Source: Dorea formicigenerans
GTDB lineage: Bacteria; Bacillota; Clostridia; Lachnospirales; Lachnospiraceae
DNA length: 64,000 nt
Assembly: GCF_025150245.1 (NCBI RefSeq)
Contig: NZ_CP102279.1
Location: 1,113,423-1,177,422 of the forward strand
Direction of reading: 5' to 3'
Below the pieces are notes generated by a model. It searched no databases. It was not told the DNA's origin and worked only from the letters and a program-made list of their open reading frames with translations. Positions 43,720-53,992 of this stretch are shown piece after piece (within the stretch, counting starts at the first letter, position 1; each line of letters opens with the position of its first letter). Position numbers and translations under genes: made by a program.

Positions 43720-45657
43720 ATGAAGAAGAGATGGAAATGCTATGTAAATAAAAAGAGCATAAAAAAATGGGGCTTGTGTATTGTTTTAGCAATAATACTG
43801 GGCTGTATGTGCTCTGGTGGGTATTCAGGAATACAGTATATCCGTGAAGGAAATAATCATTCTGTGAAAAAAATTAGTGAAAAAAATTTTCAACTAGATA
43901 ATAATATTGAAGTGAATCAAGGCAATGCCGTATACCGCATAAGTGCTGATCAATCTAAAATTATAATTTCGTTTCCTGAAAAAGAATATATATCAAAGTT
44001 AAAATATGCATATACTACTTTGCAAAATACAGAAGCAAAAGTGAGGATATATGCAGAGAATTTGTATGGAAATGAAGAAGTACAGGAGAAAATCGACTAT
44101 TATAATACGACACTGGCACATTCTATTGTTAATATACATTCAAAAGTGAGTAAAATAGAAATAGATTTTGAAAATATCGGAACGATTATGGAAGTATCGG
44201 ATTTTGAAATATATAACGGTTTCCAATGGAATATATTTTTAACAATTTTTTTAATAATGGTTGTTTTTTTTATTACATATATGATATTTTTTAGGAATGA
44301 AAATGCTAGATATCCAGAGATTGCATTACTTATGACAATTTTAATGTTGTCAGGTTGCATATTGGTACTGCAACCTGTGACATGTACAGGGATGGATGAA
44401 CAGATACATTTTATGAATGCATTTCAATTAGGAATAAAAAAAGCGCAACTTATCTCGAATGCTGCGATAGATAATGTAGTAGGAAATGCAGACTGGTTAA
44501 ATTGGCATCCAATGTCAAGCTATGAAGAACATTTAGAAGAAATTCATAGTATGATTAGTTTGGGAAAAATGCCTACAGAGAATGTTGGCAGTGGATATTG
44601 GAGCATAGCGAGTGTTGGGTATATTTTTCAGACATTTTTTTTGAAAATAGGACTATTATTACATTTGCCGTTTTATATTTGTTGGCTTATGGGAAAAATG
44701 GGAAATTTGCTTTTATATGCGATAGGTATGTCTATAGCAATGTATCTATTACCGTGTGGAAAAAGAGTGTTTGCAGTTATTGCGATTGCTCCAGTTTCTT
44801 TGTTTATTTGTACAACATACACTTATGACGTGACGGTTACTGTATTTATTACTATTGGAATTAGTGTATTATTAAAGATGCTGCTAACGGAAACCAAGTT
44901 TAACAGAAAATGGCAAGTAATATATATATTATGTATGGTTATAGGGTGCTTACCTAAAGCAGTTTATGCTCCGTTAGTATTACTTGCTTGGATTGTACCA
45001 AAAGAAAAGTATAATTCAAAGAAAGAGTGCTATGTTTTTAGGGGGCTTATAATAGCATCAATGTTACTTTTAATAGCAAGTTTTGCATTACCAGTGTTGT
45101 TCCCGAGTGGAGGAAATGAAGTGGCAGGTGATTCGCGAGGTGGGAATACTAGTATAAGCGGACAAATGTCTTATGTATTAGGACAACCAGTAGCTTATGC
45201 AGTTGTTTTGGTTAGAAATATATGGAATAGCTTAGTTGATTATGTAATAGGTAGATCTATTTTTGGAATTATGGGATATGTAGGCGCAGTGACGCAACCT
45301 ATCTTATTTGCTTTATTAGTTTTTGGAGTTGCATTAACAGATAATTACAAAAATAAAGATGTTAGAGATATTAAAAGTAAACATCGAATTTCGATACTTT
45401 TTTGTATTGCAATCGTACTTGCATTTATTTGGACAGCATTATATCTTTCATATACAGAAGTGGGGAATATGGTGATTGCAGGAGTACAAGCAAGGTATTA
45501 TCTACCATTTATTTTCTTAATTTATTTGTGTTTTCAGAATAATAAAATAAGATGTAATGTAAAAGTAGAAAATTACCAAATGGTCGTAATGACAACATCG
45601 GGTTGTTTTGCACTATGGCAAGTCTTTTTGAATTTTATATGTACACGTATGTTATAG
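43720..45657 (+). CDS. DUF2142-type polytopic membrane protein, likely GT-C glycosyltransferase
   Basis: A 645-residue protein with one N-terminal helix and an extracytoplasmic beta-rich segment (about residues 45-165). A cluster of about ten helices follows. The passage VTCTGMDEQIHFMNAFQLG after the second helix matches the conserved acidic loop of DUF2142 and GT-C enzymes. Placement after DPM1-like and DUF2304 genes suggests use of a polyprenyl-phosphate sugar to decorate an exported polymer. It could equally be a polymerase. Confidence 0.75.
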   Translation: MKKRWKCYVNKKSIKKWGLCIVLAIILGCMCSGGYSGIQYIREGNNHSVKKISEKNFQLDNNIEVNQGNAVYRISADQSKIIISFPEKEYISKLKYAYTTLQNTEAKVRIYAENLYGNEEVQEKIDYYNTTLAHSIVNIHSKVSKIEIDFENIGTIMEVSDFEIYNGFQWNIFLTIFLIMVVFFITYMIFFRNENARYPEIALLMTILMLSGCILVLQPVTCTGMDEQIHFMNAFQLGIKKAQLISNAAIDNVVGNADWLNWHPMSSYEEHLEEIHSMISLGKMPTENVGSGYWSIASVGYIFQTFFLKIGLLLHLPFYICWLMGKMGNLLLYAIGMSIAMYLLPCGKRVFAVIAIAPVSLFICTTYTYDVTVTVFITIGISVLLKMLLTETKFNRKWQVIYILCMVIGCLPKAVYAPLVLLAWIVPKEKYNSKKECYVFRGLIIASMLLLIASFALPVLFPSGGNEVAGDSRGGNTSISGQMSYVLGQPVAYAVVLVRNIWNSLVDYVIGRSIFGIMGYVGAVTQPILFALLVFGVALTDNYKNKDVRDIKSKHRISILFCIAIVLAFIWTALYLSYTEVGNMVIAGVQARYYLPFIFLIYLCFQNNKIRCNVKVENYQMVVMTTSGCFALWQVFLNFICTRML

Positions 45658-45704
45658 TAGAGTTTGGTTGGAGTATAAAAAATATAAAAAGTAGGGATAT
45701 GAAA

Positions 45705-47471
45705 ATGTCAGTAAAAAAATATATAAAAGAACAAATCGGTGCTCGTCGCTTTGATTTACATTTGTTAAAGAACTATGGTGTCTATTCAGTAAAAAAGAAT
45801 TGGGAAAATCGGAGATATCATAAATGTCCATCTAAGGAGTTAATGGATGAGCTACATATACTCGATGAGCAAGAATTAAATAAGCAAAGAAGTGTGAATT
45901 TTAATAAAGAAATAAAATTTAGTATTATTACACCATTATACAATACGCCTAAAAAATTTTTGATTGAATTAATAGAATCTGTGGAAAATCAAACATATGC
46001 TAACTGGGAATTATGCTTGGCAGATGGAAGTGATAAAGAACATTCTTATGTAGGTGAATTCTGCAAAAAAAAGATGTCTAATGATGATAGAATTCAGTAT
46101 CATGCGTTAGAAAAGAATGAAGGAATTTCGGATAATACAAATGAATGTATAAAACTTGCAACGGGAAATTATTATGCACTTTTAGATCATGATGACTTAC
46201 TTCATCCGTCAGCTTTGTATGAAGTGTCAAAAGTAATCGAGGCAAAAGGTGCAGATTTTATTTATACAGATGAAGTGAAATTCAGAAAGAATATATATAG
46301 TATTGATAATCCGTATTATTTTAATTTAAAACCTGGATTTAGTAAATATGATTTAAGATCTCATAATTATATTTGTCATCTAACAGTTTTTAGTAAGCAA
46401 TTGCTGGAATCTGAACCAGTCTTTTATAGACATGAATTTGATGGGAGTCAGGATCACGATATGGTCTTGCGTATGACGGAAAAAGCAAAAAAAATAGTGC
46501 ATATTCCAAAGGTGTTATATTATTGGAGAATTCATGAGAATTCTGTTTCCATGAATTTGGAAGTGAAATCATATGCAGTAGATTCAGCATTTAGAGCAGT
46601 ACAGGCGCAATTAGAGCGTAGTGGTGAAAAAGGCAAAATCAGTAATACAAAGAGTTTCCAAACGTTATATCGCATACGTTATGAAATGGCTAAGTCTCCT
46701 TTTATTTCGATTGTATTACATGGTAATTTTAGCGAGAAAAGAGTGAAAAGAGTAATTGAGAAAATTGTAGAACAAACAGATTATCCACGATACGAGGTAG
46801 TGTATTGTACAGAAAAGCCATTAAGTGACGCGGAATATAAAGGAGTTCCTCTTATTCATGTGAAAATAGATAGAACAATTGAACATAATAATGCTCAAAA
46901 GTGGAATCAGGCTATTTCAGAAGCTTCTGGAGAACATATTGTACTTTTGGATACAGATGTTTATCCGATAAATAAATATTGGCTTCAAGAAATGGTTATG
47001 TATTCTATGAAAAAGGATGTAGCAGTAGTTGGACCGAAGATACTTTATGAGGATGATAGAATTGCATATGCGGGGATTGCATTAAAAGATGATTATCCAG
47101 ATAAATTATACTATTTGTGTGGTCATGATTCTATTAGAGAAATTGGTTATGAGGCTATGTTACTTCATGTGAGAAGAACTGGAATTGTTACATCTGCATG
47201 CATGATGTTTGAAAAAGAAATTTGGCATGATTTAGGTGGGTTTGATGCTCAGATGTTAGAGTATGAGGATGCAGATTTTTGCCTAAGAGCAATGAATAAT
47301 ATAAAAGGTGTAAATATATGGACTTGTTTTGCAAAATTATGTTCTAAAAGAGAAAATTTGTATCAGACTAAAAGTTCAAATGCAATTTCCGCGTTTGTAA
47401 AGAAATATCAGAGAATAATTGAGCAAGATGATGTTGCACATCCAGAGTGGGATAAGTTGGGATTAGTATAG
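45705..47471 (+). CDS. Double-domain GT2 glycosyltransferase
   Basis: About 588 residues with two GT-A modules. The first (about 70-300) has FSIITPLYNTPKKFLIELIE, DHDDLLHPSALYEVSK and SQDHDMVLRMTE. The second (about 335-570) has VLLDTDVYPINKYWLQEM and EYEDADFCLRAM, so both keep acidic metal motifs. I prefer ATG 45705, seven bases after TAGGGA, over ATG 45699. Enzymes of this form build rhamnan and O-antigen backbones, with each module making a different link. A paralogue with a degenerate second module lies at 55397. Confidence 0.85.
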   Translation: MSVKKYIKEQIGARRFDLHLLKNYGVYSVKKNWENRRYHKCPSKELMDELHILDEQELNKQRSVNFNKEIKFSIITPLYNTPKKFLIELIESVENQTYANWELCLADGSDKEHSYVGEFCKKKMSNDDRIQYHALEKNEGISDNTNECIKLATGNYYALLDHDDLLHPSALYEVSKVIEAKGADFIYTDEVKFRKNIYSIDNPYYFNLKPGFSKYDLRSHNYICHLTVFSKQLLESEPVFYRHEFDGSQDHDMVLRMTEKAKKIVHIPKVLYYWRIHENSVSMNLEVKSYAVDSAFRAVQAQLERSGEKGKISNTKSFQTLYRIRYEMAKSPFISIVLHGNFSEKRVKRVIEKIVEQTDYPRYEVVYCTEKPLSDAEYKGVPLIHVKIDRTIEHNNAQKWNQAISEASGEHIVLLDTDVYPINKYWLQEMVMYSMKKDVAVVGPKILYEDDRIAYAGIALKDDYPDKLYYLCGHDSIREIGYEAMLLHVRRTGIVTSACMMFEKEIWHDLGGFDAQMLEYEDADFCLRAMNNIKGVNIWTCFAKLCSKRENLYQTKSSNAISAFVKKYQRIIEQDDVAHPEWDKLGLV

Positions 47472-47483
47472 GAGTTTTATTCA

Positions 47484-49664
47484 ATGGCGAGTGTGAAAGA
47501 ATTAAGCAAGAAGACAGTGCTTACTTTAAAAAATGAAGGTATGGGTGCTGTATTGAGAAAAGCAAAACATAAAATATGTGGAGAACAAGAAGTTCATGTT
47601 GAATATGAATCAGAGAAAATATTTAAAGATGTTTTGTTTATCAATGGCTGTGATGCAAGTGTTCCTCATCCAGCACGTTATAGAGTAACTCATCAAAGAG
47701 AACAATTGGAGGCACACAATGTATCCACGGATCAAGTATTTTATGCAGATTTACAATTAGATCAAGTTCGGTTTTATCGAACATTTATATTTTTTAGATG
47801 CCCGTATACAGATACTATTGGTGAGTTTATTAATATTGCTAAAGAACTGAATAAAAAGGTTTTATTCGACATAGATGATTTGGTGATAGATACAAAGTAT
47901 ACGGATACCATTAAGTATCTTAGTACACTCAAAAAAGAAGAAAAGGAATTGTATGATGATGGTGTCAGACGAATGGGACGCACATTGTCTTTGTGTGATG
48001 CAGCAATTACAACTACAGAAAGATTAGCAGAGGAATTAGGACATTATGTTTCGGAAGTGTTTATAAATCGTAATACGGCTTCAGATGAAATGTATGCTTT
48101 ATCAGAAAAAGCATGGCGTGAAAAGAAGAGAGAGGATAAGACGGTAGGAATTGGATATTTCAGTGGCAGTATGACACATAATGATGATTTCCTGTTAGTT
48201 TTACCAGCATTACAGGAAATCATGGAAAATAACTCTAATGTTAGATTGCATGTTGTAGGGGAATTAGATTTACCAAATGAATTGGTGAAAGTTCAGTCAC
48301 AGATTGTTATGCATCCGTTTGTGAATTGGCGTGAATTACCGAAATTAATATCACAGGTTGATATTAACATAGCACCATTGGAAGGCGGAGTTTTTAATGA
48401 ATCCAAATCTGAAAATAAATGGGTAGAAGCTGCTCTTGTAAAAGTGCCGACTATTGCAAGCAATGTTGGCGCTTTTGCTAGAATGATAAAACATAATGAT
48501 ACAGGTCTTTTGTGCGAAAATGTAGAAGAATGGAAATATCAGTTGGCAAGGTTGGTTCAAGATAATAAAGAGCGGGAAAGAATTGCGGAGAATGCTTATC
48601 AATATTGCATTCGAAATTGTGTGACATTATATACAGGAGTACCATTGGCAAATTTTGTAAGAAAATATACAACAGAAAATTATGTGTTTGCATTGCCATC
48701 TTTGAATATCAGTGGGGGTATTATGGTAGCTTTTAAGCATATGTGTGTACTTAAAAAGAAAGGGTATGATATCTTAGTATTAAATGATAATGAAGATACA
48801 CCATGGTGTGAATTTGAAGGAGAAAAATTCCCTGTATTAGGTCAGAATATTAGTAAGTTTTATGGAAAGATGGATCATGCGGTAGCAACTATGTGGACCA
48901 CAATGGAGTTTGTTCAGAAGTATTATAATATTTCTAAGCGCATGTATTTAGTTCAAGGTTATGAAACTGATTTATATCCAGCAGGAGTGCATCTTAGGGA
49001 ATGGGCAAATCGTACTTATATGCCAAACGGAGGTATTCAGTTTTTGACAATATCAAAATGGTGTCAAAAATGGTTAAAAGAAAAGTATGGACAAGATGCG
49101 GCATTTGCCCCAAATGGATTAAATTTTAAAGAATTTAATTATGTGGAAAGAAAACTAAATGGCAAGATACGTATTTTAATTGAAGGTGATTGTGCAGTAG
49201 ATTACAAAAATGTAGATGAAGCATTTAAAGTAGTTGAATTTTTAGATAAAGAAAAATATGAAATCTGGTATATGTCATACAATGCAGAGCCAAAAGAATG
49301 GTATCATGTAGATAAATTTTTGCATAAAGTTCCATACAGTAAAGTACATGAAGTATATGAACAATGTGATATATTACTGAAAACCAGCTTGTTAGAAAGC
49401 TTTTCCTATCCGCCAATTGAAATGATGGCAACAGGCGGTTATGTAGTAGCCATACCTAATGGTGGAAATATTGAATACATGGTGAATGAAGAAAATTGTC
49501 TTTTATATGAGGCGGAGGACTTGGAAGCTGCAGTTTCTGCAATTGACAGAATCAGCAAGGATAAAGAGTTAAGAATTAAAATGTCCGAAAAAGGAAGAAA
49601 AACAGCACAGTCAAGAGATTGGAAGCAAATTGAACAAGATATATTAAAGTTATATGAGAGGTAA
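47484..49664 (+). CDS. Double GT-B glycosyltransferase, copy 1
   Basis: A 726-residue protein with two GT4-like modules. The first (about 50-390) contains VGIGYFSGSMTHNDDF and VDINIAPLEGGVFNESKSENKWVEAAL, recognised in parts. The second (about 400-726) has FLTISKWCQKWLKEKYG, GKIRILIEGDCAVDYKNVDE and the donor-site ESFSYPPIEMMATGG. A close paralogue of equal length lies at 50944, separated by one GT2 gene. They are probably processive or alternating rhamnosyl-type transferases, but the sugar is inferred only from the nearby rml genes. Confidence 0.82.
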   Translation: MASVKELSKKTVLTLKNEGMGAVLRKAKHKICGEQEVHVEYESEKIFKDVLFINGCDASVPHPARYRVTHQREQLEAHNVSTDQVFYADLQLDQVRFYRTFIFFRCPYTDTIGEFINIAKELNKKVLFDIDDLVIDTKYTDTIKYLSTLKKEEKELYDDGVRRMGRTLSLCDAAITTTERLAEELGHYVSEVFINRNTASDEMYALSEKAWREKKREDKTVGIGYFSGSMTHNDDFLLVLPALQEIMENNSNVRLHVVGELDLPNELVKVQSQIVMHPFVNWRELPKLISQVDINIAPLEGGVFNESKSENKWVEAALVKVPTIASNVGAFARMIKHNDTGLLCENVEEWKYQLARLVQDNKERERIAENAYQYCIRNCVTLYTGVPLANFVRKYTTENYVFALPSLNISGGIMVAFKHMCVLKKKGYDILVLNDNEDTPWCEFEGEKFPVLGQNISKFYGKMDHAVATMWTTMEFVQKYYNISKRMYLVQGYETDLYPAGVHLREWANRTYMPNGGIQFLTISKWCQKWLKEKYGQDAAFAPNGLNFKEFNYVERKLNGKIRILIEGDCAVDYKNVDEAFKVVEFLDKEKYEIWYMSYNAEPKEWYHVDKFLHKVPYSKVHEVYEQCDILLKTSLLESFSYPPIEMMATGGYVVAIPNGGNIEYMVNEENCLLYEAEDLEAAVSAIDRISKDKELRIKMSEKGRKTAQSRDWKQIEQDILKLYER

Positions 49665-49672
49665 AGGGTCAT

Positions 49673-50905
49673 ATGAATCAACCATTAGTAAGCGTATTAA
49701 TTGCCAACTATAATCATGAAGATACAATTACAGAAACACTTCAAAGTGTTTTGAATCAGACTTATAAAAACATGCAAATTATTGTAATAGATGATGGATC
49801 AACAGATGAATCATGGAATTTAATTAATCAATTCGATGATTCGAGGATAGAGGCGTTTCGATTGGAGAAGAATCAACATGTCTGTGCGGCGACCAATTAT
49901 GGAATGACTAAAATAAAAGGAGATTACGTTGCAAGAACAGATAGTGATGACATTTGGTATCCTGATAAAATTGAGCGCCAGATACAATATATGACAATGC
50001 ACAAAGATTGCAAAGTATGCTTTACGTGGTGTGATTTTATCGATGAAAATGGAGTTAATATCAATGATATAGAAACCAATCGAGTTCGGTTACATGAAGC
50101 GTCATTCTCAAGTCAAGAAGACGCAATTGAAAGATTTTATTTTAGGGGGAATTGCTTGGCTCACTCATCTGTTGTCATGGAAACGGAGGTAATGAATACA
50201 GTAGGTGCGTATGATGTGGGATACAATCAATTACATGATTTTGATTATTGGATCCGTATTGCAAAAAGATATCCAATTGATGTTATTAAAGAAAAATGTA
50301 TGGCTGTTAGAAGATTTTTGAATCAAGAAAATAGAGAAACGAATATGAGTAATATGTCGGAATCTACAGAAACAAGGGTTTTTAATGAGTATATGGAGCT
50401 TAGAGCGCATTATTTTGAAGATATGTCAGATGAGTTGTTAATTAAGGCTTTCGGTAAATATTTTCGCAAAAAAGGACAATTAAATCCGGAACAGTTAGAA
50501 TGTGAAAAAGCTTTTCTTATGTGTAGGCCACAGGATGGCTGGAATGGGATACCGCCAGCAGGATTAAGACGTATACATGAATTACTTATGAATAATAAGA
50601 CAAAAAAGATATTAGAAGATGATTACAATTTGGGAATAAAAGATTATTATAAATTATTAGGAAATCATTTATATAATGATTCCATTCTTCAAACTAAAAG
50701 CAGAAATATGCAAGAGGAAAATAAATATCTAATTGAAAAAAGTAATAATTTGATTAATGAACATGAAAAGATGTATGAAAAAATTCAAATATTACAAGAA
50801 GAAAAAAATGGTTTGATTAATGAAATTGAATTATATGAAAATTCAACAAGTTGGAAGATGACAAAACCGTTGAGAACTTTGGGGAGAAAACTGAAAAGAA
50901 AATAA
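49673..50905 (+). CDS. GT2 glycosyltransferase with C-terminal coiled coil
   Basis: A 410-residue enzyme. The GT2 domain occupies residues 1-230 (VSVLIANYNHEDTITETLQS, IVIDDGSTDES, ARTDSDDIWYPDKIERQ and the acceptor-side LHDFDYWIRIAKRYP). The last ~70 residues are a coiled coil (NLINEHEKMYEKIQILQEEK) ending in the basic TSWKMTKPLRTLGRKLKRK, a tail common in O-antigen and rhamnan enzymes that contact the membrane or partners. It lies between the two twin GT-B genes, so a complex of the three is plausible. Confidence 0.87.
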   Translation: MNQPLVSVLIANYNHEDTITETLQSVLNQTYKNMQIIVIDDGSTDESWNLINQFDDSRIEAFRLEKNQHVCAATNYGMTKIKGDYVARTDSDDIWYPDKIERQIQYMTMHKDCKVCFTWCDFIDENGVNINDIETNRVRLHEASFSSQEDAIERFYFRGNCLAHSSVVMETEVMNTVGAYDVGYNQLHDFDYWIRIAKRYPIDVIKEKCMAVRRFLNQENRETNMSNMSESTETRVFNEYMELRAHYFEDMSDELLIKAFGKYFRKKGQLNPEQLECEKAFLMCRPQDGWNGIPPAGLRRIHELLMNNKTKKILEDDYNLGIKDYYKLLGNHLYNDSILQTKSRNMQEENKYLIEKSNNLINEHEKMYEKIQILQEEKNGLINEIELYENSTSWKMTKPLRTLGRKLKRK

Positions 50906-50943
50906 ATATAGATGTTCATTGCTAAAAAGGAAATGCAGGTGAT

Positions 50944-53121
50944 ATGATGGAAACATCACGTTTGATAAAAAAGGCCATGGAAGTAGTACAGAATGAAGGA
51001 ATAAGGGGCTGTGCAAAAAAAACAAAGAGTTATCTTGAAAATCAAAAAAGATTAAGACGTAAAATCGAAAAAAATTACAAGGACATATTATTTATAAGTG
51101 GCTGCGGAGAAGATTTGCCACATCCATGGCGTTATCGCGTAAAGCATCAGAGAGAACAATTGGAAGCATACAATTATTCCACAGACGAGGTATATTTTAC
51201 ACAATTAGATATTGATCAAATCAGATATTACCGGGCATTTGTATTTTTTAGATGCCCAATGACAGAGACAATAGGCACATTTGTCGATTTGGCAAAACAG
51301 TTAAATAAAACAATCATTTATGATATAGATGATCTGGTAATAGATACTCAATATACAGATCAGATAAAATATGTGATGGCAATGTCAGAAGAAGATAAAA
51401 AGGCATATGATAATAATGTTATGAATATGCAGAAGCTGCTTAGAAAGTGTGATTTTGCAATTACATCGACAGATTGTCTGGCAGAAGAGTTGAGAAAATA
51501 TATTCCGAAGGTATATATTAATCGTAATGTCGCTTCTGAAAAAATGATTCAATTATCAAAAGAAGCAGTTGTTAAGATTAAAAAAGATAATACAAAAGTA
51601 AAAATAGGTTATTTTAGTGGAAGTATTACTCATAATGCAGATTTTGAAATGATAAAACCGGTTCTTATAGAAGTCTTGAAAAAGTATAAAAATGTTGAGT
51701 TATACTTGGCAGGAGAACTGGATTTGCCGGTAGAGTTAAATCCATGGAAAGAAAGAATAAAAAAATATCCATTTGGAGACTGGAAAAAACTTCCTGAGAT
51801 ATTAGCGAAGATGGATATTAATCTTGCACCATTGGAAGATACAATTTTTAATAAAGCAAAGTCGGAAAATAAATGGACGGAGGCTGCACTGGTAAAGGTT
51901 GTGACAATAGCTAGTGATATTGGAGCATTTCATGATTGTATCAAGAATGGCGAGACAGGAGTTTTATGTAAAGATAATGACGAATGGAAAGTAGAGTTAG
52001 AGCGTTTGATTACAGATTCGTTATATCGAAAAAAATTGGGAGAACAAGCATATCAATATTGTATTACACATTCTTCAACTGTTCGTAGCGGCAGCTATTT
52101 GACAAGAATCATGGGGAATGAATTGAATGATAACTATATATTTGTATTGCCGGGGCTGGAAATCAGTGGTGGAATAAAAGTAGCATTGAAACATGCCACT
52201 ATGTTACAAAAAGCAGGAAAAGATGTTGGATTATTTTTATTAAGTGGAGAACAGAAGTGGTGCGAATTTGAAGGATATAAAATTCCAGTAATTAATTTGG
52301 AAGATACAGAGATACGTGGGAAAATAAGATATATGATAGCTACGATGTGGACAACGGTAGATATTGTAGAGCAATGTATTGGAACAGAAATCAAGATGTA
52401 TCTTGTGCAAAATTGGGAAACAGGATTTTATACCGAAGGAGATCCGTTAAGAATAAGAGCAAATCAATCCTATATGCCAGGGAAAGATATGAATTTTTTA
52501 ACTATTTCAAAATGGTGTCAGCAGTGGTTAAAAGAGCAGTATGGACATGAATCGAACTATGCTCCGAATGGTCTGGAGACGGAACGATTTGCATGTCATA
52601 AAAGAGAGCTGACAGGAAAAATCAGGATACTTATTGAAGGGGATTGTGCGGTAGATTATAAAAATGTGGACGAGGCTTTTGAAATAACAAATGAATTAGA
52701 CCGAAATCAATATGAAGTATGGTATATGTCTTATAATGCAGAGCCTAAATCATGGTATAAAGTAGAACGATTTCTGCACAAGATTCCATATGAAAAAGTT
52801 CCAGAGATATATACCCAATGTGATGTGCTTTTAAAAACGAGCTTATTAGAAAGCTTTTCTTATCCCCCGCTTGAAATGATGGCTACAGGTGGATACGTTA
52901 TTGCTGTGCCGAATGGTGGAAATGTTGAATATTTAAAAGATAGAGAAAATTGTTTATTATATGATGCTGGGAATATAGAAAAAGCAAAACTGTTATTACA
53001 AGAGTTGCAGGAGAATCGAGTATTACAAGAAGTATTATACGAAAACGGTCAAAAAACGGCGCAAGAGCGAAAATGGGAGAATATTGAAAATAATATTTTA
53101 AGGATGTATCGCGTTAATTAA
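50944..53121 (+). CDS. Double GT-B glycosyltransferase, copy 2
   Basis: A 725-residue paralogue of the protein at 47484, with the same order of segments: CGEDLPHPWRYRVKHQREQL, IGYFSGSITHNADFEM, FLTISKWCQQWLKEQYG, the identical GKIRILIEGDCAVDYKNVDE and ESFSYPPLEMMATGG. The second module is more conserved between the copies than the first, where signs of change cluster around the N-terminal 30 residues. That fits duplication followed by divergence in acceptor choice. The ABC exporter genes follow after an 83-base gap. Confidence 0.82.
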   Translation: MMETSRLIKKAMEVVQNEGIRGCAKKTKSYLENQKRLRRKIEKNYKDILFISGCGEDLPHPWRYRVKHQREQLEAYNYSTDEVYFTQLDIDQIRYYRAFVFFRCPMTETIGTFVDLAKQLNKTIIYDIDDLVIDTQYTDQIKYVMAMSEEDKKAYDNNVMNMQKLLRKCDFAITSTDCLAEELRKYIPKVYINRNVASEKMIQLSKEAVVKIKKDNTKVKIGYFSGSITHNADFEMIKPVLIEVLKKYKNVELYLAGELDLPVELNPWKERIKKYPFGDWKKLPEILAKMDINLAPLEDTIFNKAKSENKWTEAALVKVVTIASDIGAFHDCIKNGETGVLCKDNDEWKVELERLITDSLYRKKLGEQAYQYCITHSSTVRSGSYLTRIMGNELNDNYIFVLPGLEISGGIKVALKHATMLQKAGKDVGLFLLSGEQKWCEFEGYKIPVINLEDTEIRGKIRYMIATMWTTVDIVEQCIGTEIKMYLVQNWETGFYTEGDPLRIRANQSYMPGKDMNFLTISKWCQQWLKEQYGHESNYAPNGLETERFACHKRELTGKIRILIEGDCAVDYKNVDEAFEITNELDRNQYEVWYMSYNAEPKSWYKVERFLHKIPYEKVPEIYTQCDVLLKTSLLESFSYPPLEMMATGGYVIAVPNGGNVEYLKDRENCLLYDAGNIEKAKLLLQELQENRVLQEVLYENGQKTAQERKWENIENNILRMYRVN

Positions 53122-53204
53122 ATTGAGAACTTGTTAAATGAGAGGAATAATGATATACTAAAAAAGATTGTTTGACCATATTAAGAAAAAGTGGAGGAAA
53201 GAAA

Positions 53205-53981
53205 GTGTCAATATATATACAGAATTTTAAGAAGTTTCGTCCATTGCTGGGAGAACTTATTGCACGTGATATAAAAACAAAATACAGAAAATCAGTGTTA
53301 GGAGTATTATGGACATTGTTAAATCCACTGTTTATGATGATTATTTTGTCAGTAGTGTTTTCTAATTTGTTTAAATTTGATGTGGAATATTTCCCGGTTT
53401 ATTTATTAAGCGGACAATTGATATTTAATTTTTATTCAGAAGCCACAACGGCATCTATGTCAGCAATTATGGACAATGGATCATTGTTGAAAAAAATATA
53501 TGTACCGAAATATTTGTTTGTATTATCTCGAGTATTTTCAAGTACAATTAACTTGTTGGCATCATTTACAGCTTTGATTTTAGTGATGCTTGCAATGAGA
53601 GTGGAATTGCATTATACAGTACTTTTAGTACCTATTCCACTGATATTTATTGTGTTATTTTCATTGGGAGTAGGATTAATATTATCAGCGATTACTGTGA
53701 AATTCAGAGATATTATGCATTTATATTCTGTGTTTGTGACAGCACTTATGTATTTAACACCAGTTATTTATCCAATGTCAATTTTACCGGCATGGTTAAC
53801 ACCGATTGTAAAATTGAATCCTATAACGAACATATTGCAAATGTTTAGAAATGTTATGATATATAATTCATTACCAAGTATTGCATCAATGATAATTGCC
53901 ATTGTTGAATGTTCGATCATGCTGGTATTTGGACTATATGTGTTTTACAAAAATCAAGATGACTTTATATTGTATATATAA
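53205..53981 (+). CDS. Polysaccharide ABC exporter permease (RgpC/Wzm/TagG type)
   Basis: About 258 residues with six membrane helices and the ABC-2 entry segment LLGELIARDIKTKYRKSVLG, the amphipathic helix that lines polysaccharide exporters, followed by VLWTLLNPLFMMIILSVVFS. GTG 53205 follows GGAGG by seven bases; an upstream TTG is less well placed. It pairs with the ATPase gene 11 bases downstream. It would move a finished undecaprenyl-linked polymer across the membrane. Confidence 0.92.
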   Translation: MSIYIQNFKKFRPLLGELIARDIKTKYRKSVLGVLWTLLNPLFMMIILSVVFSNLFKFDVEYFPVYLLSGQLIFNFYSEATTASMSAIMDNGSLLKKIYVPKYLFVLSRVFSSTINLLASFTALILVMLAMRVELHYTVLLVPIPLIFIVLFSLGVGLILSAITVKFRDIMHLYSVFVTALMYLTPVIYPMSILPAWLTPIVKLNPITNILQMFRNVMIYNSLPSIASMIIAIVECSIMLVFGLYVFYKNQDDFILYI

Positions 53982-53992
53982 GGAGAGAAAGT

